Assembly (NCBI GenBank): GCA_036523795.1 | Contig: DATDDN010000055.1 | Span: 6,420 to 70,419 of the forward strand | Length of the DNA: 64,000 nucleotides | Reading direction: 5' to 3' | From: 39-52-133 sp036523795 | Lineage (GTDB): Bacteria > Pseudomonadota > Gammaproteobacteria > Burkholderiales > Gallionellaceae | Shown: piece by piece, positions 51,986 through 60,108 of the stretch | How positions within the stretch are numbered: position 1 is the first letter of the stretch | How the letters are laid out: the number at the start of each line of letters is the position of its first letter | Notes under the pieces: model-generated | What the model saw: only the letters and a program-made list of their open reading frames with translations | The model's database searches: none | What the model was told of the DNA's origin: nothing | Program-made: the position numbers and the translations under genes

Positions 51986-53044
51986 ATGATGAGTTTGACC
52001 AATTACCGTCTCGATGAAATCGTTGCCCGCTTTGGCGGGCGCGTGCTGGGTGACGCCAGCGTGCAGGTGAACCAGATCGCCACACTGGACAGCGCCCAGT
52101 CTCACAACATCGCCTTCCTGGCTAACAGCAAATATCGCTCCCAGCTGGCTGCAACTCGCGCCGGCGCGGTAATCCTCGGGGAAGCCGATGCAGAGGCGAC
52201 CGCGCAGCCGCGCATCGTGTGCGACAACCCGTATTCCTATTTTGCCAAACTGTCGGCGTTCCTTAACCCGCTGCCTGCCATGGCGCCCGGCATTCATGCC
52301 AGTGCAGTGATCGGCGAACATGCCCAGATTGACGCAACAGCGCATATTGCCGCCAACGTGGTCGTCGGTGCAGGAGCCAGAATTGGCGCCCGTAGCGTGA
52401 TTCTGGAGGGCTGCAGCATCGGCGCCGATGTGGTGATCGGCGACGGCGTGCGCCTGTACCCCCGAGTCGTGATCTACCACGGCTGCGTGCTGGGCAACAA
52501 CGTGATTGCGCATTCCGGTGTGGTGATAGGGGCGGACGGTTTCGGCATCGCCATGGAAGAGGGGCGCTGGCTGAAGATTCCGCAGATCGGCCGCGTGGTG
52601 ATCGGGAACGATGTGGAAATCGGCGCCAACACCACCATCGACCGTGGCGCGCTGGATGACACGGTGATCGAGGAGGGCGTCAAGCTCGACAACCAGATCC
52701 AGATCGCGCACAACGTGCGCATCGGCGCACATACCGCGATTGCCGGTTGTGTCGGCATTGCCGGCAGTGCCACCATCGGCAAGTATTGCCGCATCGGCGG
52801 CAGCGCGGGCATCCTGGGCCATCTTCAGATTGCCGATTATGTCGAGATCGCCTCCTTTACTTTGATCGGCAAATCCATCCGCGAACGCGGCAGTTACAGC
52901 GGCATCTTCCCGTTCAGCAGCAACCAGGAATGGCGCAAGAACGCCGCTCATCTGCGTCACCTGGATGCGCTGGCCGATCGAATCAAACATCTTGAACAAC
53001 AAATGGCGGCGCTCAAGCCAGCCAGCGAAGCAGAGGAGAAGTAA
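51986..53044 (+). CDS. lpxD: UDP-3-O-acyl-glucosamine N-acyltransferase
   Basis: Third step of lipid A synthesis. 352 residues: N-terminal uridine-binding domain, then left-handed beta-helix hexapeptide repeats (IGARSVILEGCSIGADVVIGD and on), C-terminal helix. The catalytic His region SGVVIGADGFG is present. Stop directly abuts the fabZ ATG. Confidence 0.97.
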   Translation: MMSLTNYRLDEIVARFGGRVLGDASVQVNQIATLDSAQSHNIAFLANSKYRSQLAATRAGAVILGEADAEATAQPRIVCDNPYSYFAKLSAFLNPLPAMAPGIHASAVIGEHAQIDATAHIAANVVVGAGARIGARSVILEGCSIGADVVIGDGVRLYPRVVIYHGCVLGNNVIAHSGVVIGADGFGIAMEEGRWLKIPQIGRVVIGNDVEIGANTTIDRGALDDTVIEEGVKLDNQIQIAHNVRIGAHTAIAGCVGIAGSATIGKYCRIGGSAGILGHLQIADYVEIASFTLIGKSIRERGSYSGIFPFSSNQEWRKNAAHLRHLDALADRIKHLEQQMAALKPASEAEEK

Positions 53045-53491
53045 ATGAGTATTGAAATGGATATCCACGCAATCCTGGAACACTTACCACATCGCTACCC
53101 GTTCCTGCTGGTTGACCGCGTCCTGTCAATCGAGCCTGACAAGAGCATCGTGGCGCTGAAGAACGTGACCATCAACGAGCCGTTCTTCCCTGGCCACTAT
53201 CCGCACCATCCGGTGATGCCCGGCGTGCTGATCATCGAGGCGATGGCACAGGTTGCTGCCTTGCTCACCTTCAAGAGCCAGGGCACCAAACCCGATGACA
53301 AGACCGTGTATTACTTTGTTGGCATCGATGGCGCTCGCTTCAAGCGCCCGGTCAGCCCCGGCGACCAGCTGATTTTCAAGGTCTCCATCGTGTTCAACAA
53401 GCGCGGCCTGTGGAAATTCGCTGCGGTTGCCGAGGTGGACGGGCAGACAGCTGCCGAAGCAGAAATCATGTGCACCCTGCGGGAAAAATAA
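53045..53491 (+). CDS. fabZ: 3-hydroxyacyl-ACP dehydratase FabZ
   Basis: Fatty acid elongation dehydratase, 148 residues, hot-dog fold. Catalytic His51 in FFPGHYPHHPVMPG and Glu65 in IIEAMAQ. It shares 3-hydroxyacyl-ACP with LpxA/LpxD, so the grouping links lipid A and phospholipid supply. One-base overlap with lpxA (TAATG). Confidence 0.98.
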   Translation: MSIEMDIHAILEHLPHRYPFLLVDRVLSIEPDKSIVALKNVTINEPFFPGHYPHHPVMPGVLIIEAMAQVAALLTFKSQGTKPDDKTVYYFVGIDGARFKRPVSPGDQLIFKVSIVFNKRGLWKFAAVAEVDGQTAAEAEIMCTLREK

Positions 53492-54261
53492 TGCGCCACC
53501 CGACAGCGATCATACATCCCGGCGCCAAGCTGGCTGACGATGTCCAGGTTGGCCCCTATTCGATCATCGGCGAGCATGTCGAGATCGGGGCCGGCACGAC
53601 CATCGGGCCACACGTGGTGATCAACGGCCACACCCGTATCGGCAAGAACAACCGCATCTTCCAGTTCTGCTCGCTGGGCGAGATCCCGCAGGACAAGAAG
53701 TACGCCAACGAGCCGACCCGCCTGGAAATCGGCGACAACAACACCATCCGCGAATTCTGTACCTTCAACCTGGGTACCGTGCAGGACGGCGGCGTCACCA
53801 GCGTGGGCAACAACAACTGGATCATGGCCTATGTGCATCTGGCGCATGACTGCCACGTCGGCAACAACACCATCTTCGCCAACAATGCGCAGCTGGCGGG
53901 CCATGTCACGGTAAACGATTACGCCATCCTGGGCGGCTTCACCGCGGTGCACCAGTTCTGCCTGATCGGCTCGCACGTGATCACCGGCATGGGCACCATC
54001 CTGTTCCAGGACATTCCCCCGTATGTCACGGTCTCCGGCAACCCGGCTGCACCGCACGGCATCAATTCGGAAGGACTGAAGCGGCGCGGTTTCAGCAGCC
54101 CGGCCATCATGGCGATCAAGCGCGCCTACAAGTCGCTGTATCGAGCAGGCCTGACACTGGACGAGGCCAAGGCTGCCATTGCTGCGCAGGCGGCAGATCA
54201 TCCTGAACTCAAACTCATGACCGATTTCCTCGAACAGTCGCAGCGCGGCATCGTGCGCTGA
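53491..54261 (+). CDS. lpxA: UDP-N-acetylglucosamine acyltransferase
   Basis: First step of lipid A synthesis. 256 residues from the ATG at 53491, hexapeptide beta-helix (HPGAKLADDVQVGPYSIIGEHV...), catalytic-His segment VHLAHDCHVGNNTIFAN and the C-terminal helical domain. Translation coupled to fabZ. Confidence 0.98.
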   Translation: MRHPTAIIHPGAKLADDVQVGPYSIIGEHVEIGAGTTIGPHVVINGHTRIGKNNRIFQFCSLGEIPQDKKYANEPTRLEIGDNNTIREFCTFNLGTVQDGGVTSVGNNNWIMAYVHLAHDCHVGNNTIFANNAQLAGHVTVNDYAILGGFTAVHQFCLIGSHVITGMGTILFQDIPPYVTVSGNPAAPHGINSEGLKRRGFSSPAIMAIKRAYKSLYRAGLTLDEAKAAIAAQAADHPELKLMTDFLEQSQRGIVR

Positions 54262-54270
54262 TTTTCAGTT

Positions 54271-55428
54271 ATGTCCAAAGCAATCAAAACCATTGCCGTA
54301 GTCGCCGGCGAAGCATCTGGCGACCTGCTCGGCAGCCACTTGATGGAAGCCATCAAGCAGCGCATGCCGAACGTGCAGTTCGTCGGCATCGGCGGGCCCA
54401 AGATGCAGTCAGCGGGTCTGGAAGTGCTCTATCCGATGGAAAAGCTGGCCGTGATGGGGTACATCGAGGTGCTGCGCCATTACCGCGAAATCGTCGGCAT
54501 CCGTCGCAGCCTGCGCGAAAGGCTCGTCGCCAACCCCCCCGATCTGTTCATCGGGATTGACGCACCGGATTTCAATCTCGATCTGGAGCTGGCACTGAAG
54601 CAGAAGGGCATTCCCACCGTGCATTACGTCAGCCCGTCCATCTGGGCCTGGCGCGGCGAACGCATCCACAAGATCAAGCGCGCGGTGGCACACATGCTGA
54701 CCCTGTTTCCGTTTGAGGCTCCGCTGTATGAAAAAGCCGGCGTGCCGGTAACCTATGTGGGGCATCCGCTGGCCGACATGTTGCCGGAGGTGCCCAACCG
54801 TCTGGCCATGCGCGAGCAGATGCGCATTCAGCCGACGCAGAAGGTGATTGCATTGCTCCCAGGCAGCCGCCAGAGCGAAGTGCGCCAGCTGGCGCGCATC
54901 TACATCGATACCGCGCGCCTGATCCTGCAGAAGATTCCGGATGCCCAATTCCTGGTACCCCTGGCCAGCCGCGAAACGCGCAATATATTCGAGGAGGCCA
55001 TCTGGTTTGCGGAAGCACGCGAGCTGCCCATCACCCTGCTGTTCGGCCATGCGCATGACGCCATGATCGCGGCGGATGGCGTGGTGGTGGCCTCCGGCAC
55101 GGCATCCCTGGAAGCGGCCCTGCTCAAGCGCCCGATGGTCATTACCTACAGGATGCCGAAGCTGACTTACTGGCTGATGAAGCGCAAGAAGTACCTGCCC
55201 TACGTGGGCTTGCCCAACATCATTGCCGGCAAGTTCATCGTGCCGGAGCTGCTGCAGGACGATGCCACTCCCGAGAACCTTGCGCAGGCTCTGCTCAATC
55301 TGATCGGAAACAAGAAAGCCGTAACGGAGCTGGAGGAGAAGTTCGCCGACATGCACGCCACCCTGAGGCAGAGAACGGCGGAACGCGCAGCTGAAGCCAT
55401 CTTGCCCTATCTCGGGCAGGCTGCGTGA
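54271..55428 (+). CDS. lpxB: Lipid-A-disaccharide synthase
   Basis: GT19 glycosyltransferase joining UDP-diacylglucosamine and lipid X. 385 residues: VAGEASGDLLGSHLM start, VSPSIWAWRGERI, LLPGSRQSEV and VASGTASLEAALLKRPMV motifs. Overlaps rnhB by 4 nt (GTGA). Confidence 0.97.
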   Translation: MSKAIKTIAVVAGEASGDLLGSHLMEAIKQRMPNVQFVGIGGPKMQSAGLEVLYPMEKLAVMGYIEVLRHYREIVGIRRSLRERLVANPPDLFIGIDAPDFNLDLELALKQKGIPTVHYVSPSIWAWRGERIHKIKRAVAHMLTLFPFEAPLYEKAGVPVTYVGHPLADMLPEVPNRLAMREQMRIQPTQKVIALLPGSRQSEVRQLARIYIDTARLILQKIPDAQFLVPLASRETRNIFEEAIWFAEARELPITLLFGHAHDAMIAADGVVVASGTASLEAALLKRPMVITYRMPKLTYWLMKRKKYLPYVGLPNIIAGKFIVPELLQDDATPENLAQALLNLIGNKKAVTELEEKFADMHATLRQRTAERAAEAILPYLGQAA

Positions 55429-56000
55429 GCCTGCTGATCTGCGGGGTGGATGAAGCAGGGCGCGGCCCGCTGGCCGGCCCGGTATATGCGGCTGCGGTGA
55501 TTCTGGATCCGGCGCAACCCATAGTCGGTCTGGCCGACTCGAAAAAGCTGAGTGAAAGGAAGCGCGATGCGCTGGCGCTGCAAATTCGTCAGCATGCAAC
55601 TGCGTGGGCGATCGCCACGGCATCCGCTGCGGAAATCGACGAGCTGAACATTCTGCGTGCCAGCCTTTTGGCCATGAAACGTGCCGTTGAGGCGTTGGCT
55701 GTTTGCCCGCATCAAGTGCTGGCCGACGGCCTGTATTGCCCTGATACGGGCATTCCCAGCCAGGCCATCGTCAAGGGCGACAGCAAGGTGGCCGAGATTT
55801 CCGCGGCTTCCATCCTGGCAAAGACGGCACGGGACAGCGCCATGCTGGCGCTGCACGAGCAGTATCCGCAATACGGTTTTGTTGTACACAAGGGCTATCC
55901 GACAGCAGCTCATCTGGAGGCTTTGCGCCTGCACGGGCCAACGCCGGAACATCGCAGAAGCTTCAGGCCGGTACGCGAGTTACTACAAGGAGAAGATTAG
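55425..56000 (+). CDS. rnhB: Ribonuclease HII
   Basis: Removes RNA from RNA-DNA hybrids and single ribonucleotides. 191 residues from a GTG start. Active-site Asp-Glu in GVDEAGRGPLAGPV, then SKVAEISAASILAKTARD with the third and fourth acidic residues. Translationally coupled to lpxB. Confidence 0.97.
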   Translation: MSLLICGVDEAGRGPLAGPVYAAAVILDPAQPIVGLADSKKLSERKRDALALQIRQHATAWAIATASAAEIDELNILRASLLAMKRAVEALAVCPHQVLADGLYCPDTGIPSQAIVKGDSKVAEISAASILAKTARDSAMLALHEQYPQYGFVVHKGYPTAAHLEALRLHGPTPEHRRSFRPVRELLQGED

Positions 56001-56002
56001 TC

Positions 56003-56452
56003 ATGGGATTCATCAAACTGTTGCATCTGTGGTCTATCGTGGTGTGGGTGGGCGGTATGTTCTTCGCCTATGTGGTGCTGCGCCCCAGCGCAGCCGAGGT
56101 ATTGCAGCCGCCGGAGCGCCTGAAGCTGTGGAACCGCGTGTTCAAGAGCTTCTTCAACTGGGTGTGGGCGGCGATTCTTCTGGTGCTGGTCACCGGTTTC
56201 TACATGATCTACCTTCTTGGCGGTTTCGGGCACATCCCCATGTACATCAACCTGATGCTGTTGCTGGGCAGCGTGATGATGGTGATCTTCTTCTACGTGT
56301 TCTTCAGTTGCTACGCATCGTTCAAGGTGCTGGTGGAGCGACAGGAGTGGCCTGCCGCTGGTGCCATGCTGGCCACCATCCGCAAACTGGTGGCGGTGAA
56401 TACCACGATCGGCTTGCTGACGCTGGCGGTGGTACTGATTGGGCGAGGTTGA
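56003..56452 (+). CDS. CopD-family membrane protein
   Basis: 149 residues with four membrane helices; begins MGFIKLLHLWSIVVWVGGMFF, the CopD-type motif with a conserved His in TM1. Related small proteins are annotated CopD/DUF2269 and may bind heme or copper; the role is not established. Start has AAGGAG 8 nt upstream inside the rnhB end, so it is co-expressed with rnhB. Confidence 0.7.
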   Translation: MGFIKLLHLWSIVVWVGGMFFAYVVLRPSAAEVLQPPERLKLWNRVFKSFFNWVWAAILLVLVTGFYMIYLLGGFGHIPMYINLMLLLGSVMMVIFFYVFFSCYASFKVLVERQEWPAAGAMLATIRKLVAVNTTIGLLTLAVVLIGRG

Positions 56453-56478
56453 GGATTCAAGCGGGTGCCTGACTGGAG

Positions 56479-56499
56479 AACGCCGCTGTGAGCGGCGTT
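56479..56499 (+). terminator. Terminator at the end of the lpx-rnhB operon
   Basis: AACGCCGCT (56479-56487) / AGCGGCGTT (56491-56499), loop GTG, followed by ATTATTTG; a moderate T-rich tail. Confidence 0.7.
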
Positions 56500-56544
56500 A
56501 TTATTTGTGGCTGTGTGAGCTTCAGAGGGTTTATGGCTACGGCC

Positions 56545-56583
56545 GCTCGCGTTGCGAGCTTAACATTCGCGGTGCGAATGTTA
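56545..56583. repeat. Two adjacent perfect inverted repeats
   Basis: GCTCGC (56545-56550) GTT GCGAGC (56554-56559), then TAACATTCGC (56561-56570) GGT GCGAATGTTA (56574-56583). Both have 3-nt loops and lie between the convergent CopD-like gene and smpB. Without T tracts they are not classic terminators for the + strand. Confidence 0.7.
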
Positions 56584-56610
56584 GCCTGCGCCGCAAGCGG
56601 GCCATGTAAT

Positions 56611-57060
56611 TTAGCGGCGTTCTTTTTTCATGGCCTGAGCGGCCTCGCGTTTGGCATCCTTTTCTCGCTCGGTAGCCCGCTTGTCATGCTCCTTCTTGCC
56701 CTTGGCCAGGCCGATGTCGAGCTTGACGCGGCCGGCCTTGTAGTGCATGTCCAAGGGCATGATGGTGTAACCGGCACGCTGAACCTTGCCGACCAGTTTG
56801 TCGATTTCGCGCTGGTGCAGGAGCAGTTTGCGGGTGCGTACCGGATCCGGATGGATGTGGGTTGAGGCGTTCTGCAAGGGGCTGATATGGGCGCCGAATA
56901 GGTACAGGGCGCCGTCGCGGATGGTGACATAGGCTTCCTTGAGCTGGACGCGGCCGGCGCGGATGGCCTTGACCTCCCAGCCCTCCAGTACCATGCCGGC
57001 CTCGTAACGCTCTTCGATGAAGTAATCGTGGAATGCTTTTTTATTTTGGACGATGCTCAT
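56611..57060 (-). CDS. smpB: SsrA-binding protein SmpB
   Basis: 149 residues; partner of tmRNA in trans-translation. Starts MSIVQNKKAFHDYFIEERYEAG, with the GWEVKAIRAGRVQLKEAYV core and the basic C-terminal tail that enters the ribosomal A site. Its RNA partner gene ssrA lies 7 kb downstream in this window. A -10 (TAGAAT) ends 9 nt before the ATG, so the mRNA leader is almost absent. Confidence 0.97.
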   Translation of the reverse strand: MSIVQNKKAFHDYFIEERYEAGMVLEGWEVKAIRAGRVQLKEAYVTIRDGALYLFGAHISPLQNASTHIHPDPVRTRKLLLHQREIDKLVGKVQRAGYTIMPLDMHYKAGRVKLDIGLAKGKKEHDKRATEREKDAKREAAQAMKKERR

Positions 57061-57069
57061 ATCTTGTGT

Positions 57070-57078
57070 ATTCTACCA
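57070..57078 (-). promoter_or_regulatory. Extended -10 of smpB
   Basis: On the - strand TGGTAGAAT (57078-57070), an extended -10. The ATG is 9 nt beyond, giving a 5' leader of at most a few bases and no Shine-Dalgarno. Confidence 0.5.
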
Positions 57079-57150
57079 GTTTTGTTTGTTCGGCTTGCGG
57101 CTGCTTCGGGGCAGAAATCGCGTGGATAAACGTTTGCAGAGGTTTTAGGC

Positions 57151-57588
57151 ATGGCCCTGGTTGAGAAAAAGGTGCTGGTTCCCTTCAGCGCAGAACAGAT
57201 GTTTGCGCTGGTGGACAAAGTGGCGGATTACCCGCAATTCCTGCCCTGGTGTGGCGGCGCCAGCGCTGCCGAGCCGGTTGGCGACAAGGTGCGCGCCACG
57301 GTACATATCAACTATCACCATCTCAAACACAGCTTCACCACGGAAAATCTGCGTCGCCCGCCGGAGCGCATCGACATGGTGCTGCTGGATGGTCCATTCA
57401 AGCATCTGGATGGCAGCTGGAACTTTGCCGCATTATCCCCGACAGCCTGTAAAATAGAGTTTCGCCTGCACTATGAATTTTCCAGCAGATTGCTGGAAAA
57501 AATGGTGGGGCCGGTTTTTCATCACATTGCCAACAGCTTCGTGGACGCCTTTATCCATCGTGCTGAAAAAATATATGCCAACAAGTAA
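57151..57588 (+). CDS. ratA: RatA/Coq10-like START-domain protein
   Basis: 145 residues of the polyketide cyclase/START (Coq10) fold: MALVEKKVLVPFSAEQMFALV, VADYPQFLPWCGG, and the C-terminal FVDAFIHRAEKIY helix. E. coli RatA was reported to block 70S formation; eukaryotic Coq10 relatives bind ubiquinone. Divergent from smpB, an arrangement conserved in proteobacteria. Overlaps rnfH by 14 bp. Confidence 0.9.
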   Translation: MALVEKKVLVPFSAEQMFALVDKVADYPQFLPWCGGASAAEPVGDKVRATVHINYHHLKHSFTTENLRRPPERIDMVLLDGPFKHLDGSWNFAALSPTACKIEFRLHYEFSSRLLEKMVGPVFHHIANSFVDAFIHRAEKIYANK

Positions 57589-57907
57589 TCCGTCTGCACA
57601 GGACAAATTCGAGATCGAAGTAATCTACGCCTTGCCGCAGATGCAGACCCTGCTGACTGTAGAGGTTCCATCTGGCTCTACGGTAGAGCAGGGCATCCGC
57701 CTTTCCGGCATCCTCGACAAGCATCCGGAAATCGATCTGGCCAACAGCAAGGTCGGCATTTTCGGCAAACTGGCCAAGCTGGATGTGGCCTTGCGCGAAA
57801 AAGACCGCATCGAGATCTATCGCCCACTGATTGCCGACCCTAAGGAAGTGCGCCGCAAGCGTGCGGAAGAGGGCAAGGTCATGAAGAAAGGCGGCGGCGA
57901 CGCATAA
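57575..57907 (+). CDS. rnfH: RnfH/RatB family protein
   Basis: 110 residues with ubiquitin-like beta-grasp features: KFEIEVIYALPQMQTLLTVEVP, GSTVEQGIRLSGIL, REKDRIEIYRPLIADPKEVRRKRAEE. Start at the ATG 57575 inside the end of ratA. Function of the family is unclear; sometimes called the antitoxin-like partner of RatA. Stop overlaps the next ATG by one base. Confidence 0.88.
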   Translation: MPTSNPSAQDKFEIEVIYALPQMQTLLTVEVPSGSTVEQGIRLSGILDKHPEIDLANSKVGIFGKLAKLDVALREKDRIEIYRPLIADPKEVRRKRAEEGKVMKKGGGDA

Positions 57908-58782
57908 TGCTGGACTACGACCTGCATTGTCACTCCAACGTGTCCGATGGCGTCCTGCCACCGGCCGAACTGGTCGCGCGTGCCGCAGAGCGCGGCGTGA
58001 AATTCCTGGCCTTGACTGATCACGATGACCTCGATGGTCTGGTCGAAGCGGCACGGGCTGCATCCGAGCACGGTCTGCAACTGATCAATGGCGTGGAAAT
58101 TTCGGTAACCTGGCGCAGCCATACCGTGCATGTGGTCGGCCTGAATATCAACCCGCAAGACGCAGCCTTGCAGGCTGGCCTGCAAGGCATACGCGAAGGC
58201 CGCGGTGCACGCGCCAGACTGATGGCGGATTCGCTGGCGCGATGCGGCATCCGGGGTGCGCTGGAAGGTGCCTATCGCTATGCCAACAATCCTGAGATCA
58301 TTGGCCGCACGCATTTTGCCCGCTATCTGGTGGAAGCCGGCCATGCCAAGGACGTGCGCAGTGTATTCAAGCGTTTCCTGGTCAAGGGCAAACCGGGCTA
58401 TGTCGCTCACGAGTGGGCCAGCCTTGCGGATGCCGTCAAGTGGATCACGGGCAGCGGCGGTGTGGCCGTCATTGCGCATCCGGGGCGCTACATGGCGGGG
58501 CGCAAGCCGATGGGGCGCACCTCGTTGCGCGAGCTGCTGGTGGAGTTTGTCGCACTGGGCGGGCAGGGCATAGAAGTGGTGTGTGGCAGCCATACACCGC
58601 CGCAATTCGCCGAGTTTGCCCGTTATGCCAGCGAATTCGATCTGTATGCCTCATGCGGTTCTGATTTCCACAGCCCCGAAGAAAGCTACCGCGATGTAGG
58701 CCGGCTGCCGGATCTGCCGCTGGACTGCAAACCAGTGTGGCAACTATGGGAGGGCAAGCAGGCCGCGCAGCCCGTGATGTAA
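57907..58782 (+). CDS. PHP-domain phosphoesterase (RNase AM/TrpH-like)
   Basis: 291 residues. PHP metal motifs DLHCHSNVSDG (His7, His9), LTDHDD, NGVEIS and the late SCGSDFHSPEE. Similar to E. coli YciV/RNase AM, a 5'-3' exonuclease maturing rRNA 5' ends that also acts on 3',5'-bisphosphate nucleotides. The pairing with a YciO gene matches E. coli. One-base overlap with rnfH. Confidence 0.9.
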   Translation: MLDYDLHCHSNVSDGVLPPAELVARAAERGVKFLALTDHDDLDGLVEAARAASEHGLQLINGVEISVTWRSHTVHVVGLNINPQDAALQAGLQGIREGRGARARLMADSLARCGIRGALEGAYRYANNPEIIGRTHFARYLVEAGHAKDVRSVFKRFLVKGKPGYVAHEWASLADAVKWITGSGGVAVIAHPGRYMAGRKPMGRTSLRELLVEFVALGGQGIEVVCGSHTPPQFAEFARYASEFDLYASCGSDFHSPEESYRDVGRLPDLPLDCKPVWQLWEGKQAAQPVM

Positions 58783-58816
58783 CACCACGTGAGGCACGCC
58801 TCTGAGCAAGCAATCC

Positions 58817-59449
58817 ATGGCAGCACAATTCTTCAGCATTCATTCAGCCAATCCGCAGCCGCGCCTGATTCGTCAGGTCGCGGAGCTCGTGCGTGGTGGC
58901 GCCGTGATCGTGTACCCCACCGATTCCGGCTATGCCCTGGGCTGCCATCTGGGCGACAAGGAGGCGGTCGCCCGCATTCGCCAGATCCGTGGCGTAGACG
59001 ACAAGCACCACATGACGCTGGTGTGCCGCGACCTGTCTGAAATCGCGCACTATGCGCGGGTGGATAACGTGCAGTTCAGATTGCTTAAAAGCAACACGCC
59101 GGGCAGTTATACTTTCATCCTGGATGCGACCAAAGAGGTGCCCAAACGCCTGCAGCACCCCAAACGCAACACCATCGGCCTGCGCATACCCGAGCATCCG
59201 GTGGCCCTGGCGCTGCTGGAAGAGTTGGGCGAGCCCTTGTTGAGCTCCAGCCTGATTCTGCCCGGGGAAGAGCACACCATGCATGACGCGGAAGAGATTC
59301 AGGCCAGCCTTGCGCGCCAGGTCGACCTGATCATTGACGGCGGCCCGGTCGGCATGGAGCCGACAACGGTGATCGATTTGACCAGCAGCACGCCGGTGGT
59401 GGTAAGAAAGGGCAAGGGCGATGCCACGCCCTTTGCCGCAGAGGACTAA
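58817..59449 (+). CDS. YciO-type Sua5/YrdC-domain protein
   Basis: 210 residues. YrdC fold with GGAVIVYPTDSGYALGCHL, KRLQHPKRNTIGLRIPEHP and SSSLILPGEEHTM. The domain binds tRNA/nucleotides and in TsaC makes threonylcarbamoyl-AMP; YciO relatives have weak activity and an undefined role. Follows the PHP gene after 34 bp and abuts the M50 gene. Confidence 0.88.
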   Translation: MAAQFFSIHSANPQPRLIRQVAELVRGGAVIVYPTDSGYALGCHLGDKEAVARIRQIRGVDDKHHMTLVCRDLSEIAHYARVDNVQFRLLKSNTPGSYTFILDATKEVPKRLQHPKRNTIGLRIPEHPVALALLEELGEPLLSSSLILPGEEHTMHDAEEIQASLARQVDLIIDGGPVGMEPTTVIDLTSSTPVVVRKGKGDATPFAAED

Positions 59450-60097
59450 ATGCAAGTTGATAATCTGATCCAGACTGTTTCCATTGCCGCGATTCCGGTG
59501 TTGTTTGCCATTACCCTGCACGAAGCAGCGCACGGCTACGTGGCGCGCCATTTCGGCGATATGACGGCCTACCAGCAGGGGCGCATCAGCCTGAATCCGC
59601 TGCGCCACATCGACCCGATTGGCACTGTCCTCCTGCCGCTGCTCACGTTCATGTACGGCGGCATCCTGTTTGGCTGGGCGAAGCCGGTGCCGGTGAATTT
59701 TGCCGCCTTGCGCCACCCCAAGAAAGACATGCTGTGGGTGGCGCTGGCAGGTCCTGCCGCCAATCTGCTGATGGCGATATTGTGGGGTTTTGTGGCCAAG
59801 CTGGCCTGGTCGTCTCCGGACAATTATTTCGCCGATCCCTTGCAGGAAATGGCTGCGATGGGGATACGCATCAATGTGATCCTCATGGTACTCAACCTGT
59901 TGCCATTGCCGCCGCTGGATGGCGGCCGCATCGCCATCAGTCTGTTGCCACATCGCCAGGCCTACCAGTTGTCGAAGGTTGAACCATATGGGATGTTTAT
60001 CCTGATATTTCTGGCGATCACGCCAGTTCTTGGCTGGGTACTCAGCCCGCTGGTCAATACTGTGTATCATGTCCTGCAATTCATTTTGGGAATGTAA
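59450..60097 (+). CDS. Site-2 protease family (M50) membrane protein
   Basis: 215 residues, about five membrane helices. Zinc motif HEAAH (24-28) in TM1 and the third ligand in LNLLPLPPLDGGRI. No PDZ domain, unlike RseP; belongs to the short S2P group often found beside trpS and scpA in proteobacteria. The substrate is unknown. Confidence 0.88.
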   Translation: MQVDNLIQTVSIAAIPVLFAITLHEAAHGYVARHFGDMTAYQQGRISLNPLRHIDPIGTVLLPLLTFMYGGILFGWAKPVPVNFAALRHPKKDMLWVALAGPAANLLMAILWGFVAKLAWSSPDNYFADPLQEMAAMGIRINVILMVLNLLPLPPLDGGRIAISLLPHRQAYQLSKVEPYGMFILIFLAITPVLGWVLSPLVNTVYHVLQFILGM

Positions 60098-60108
60098 AGT
60101 AGAAAATT

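Noticed and set aside
51461..53083. 540-codon open frame on the - strand opposite skp and lpxD
   Set aside because: Repetitive Asp/His/Ala pattern is the antisense of hexapeptide repeats.
57151..57907. ratA-rnfH as a toxin-antitoxin module
   Set aside because: Despite the RatAB name, the pair is conserved core sequence beside smpB, not a mobile addiction module.
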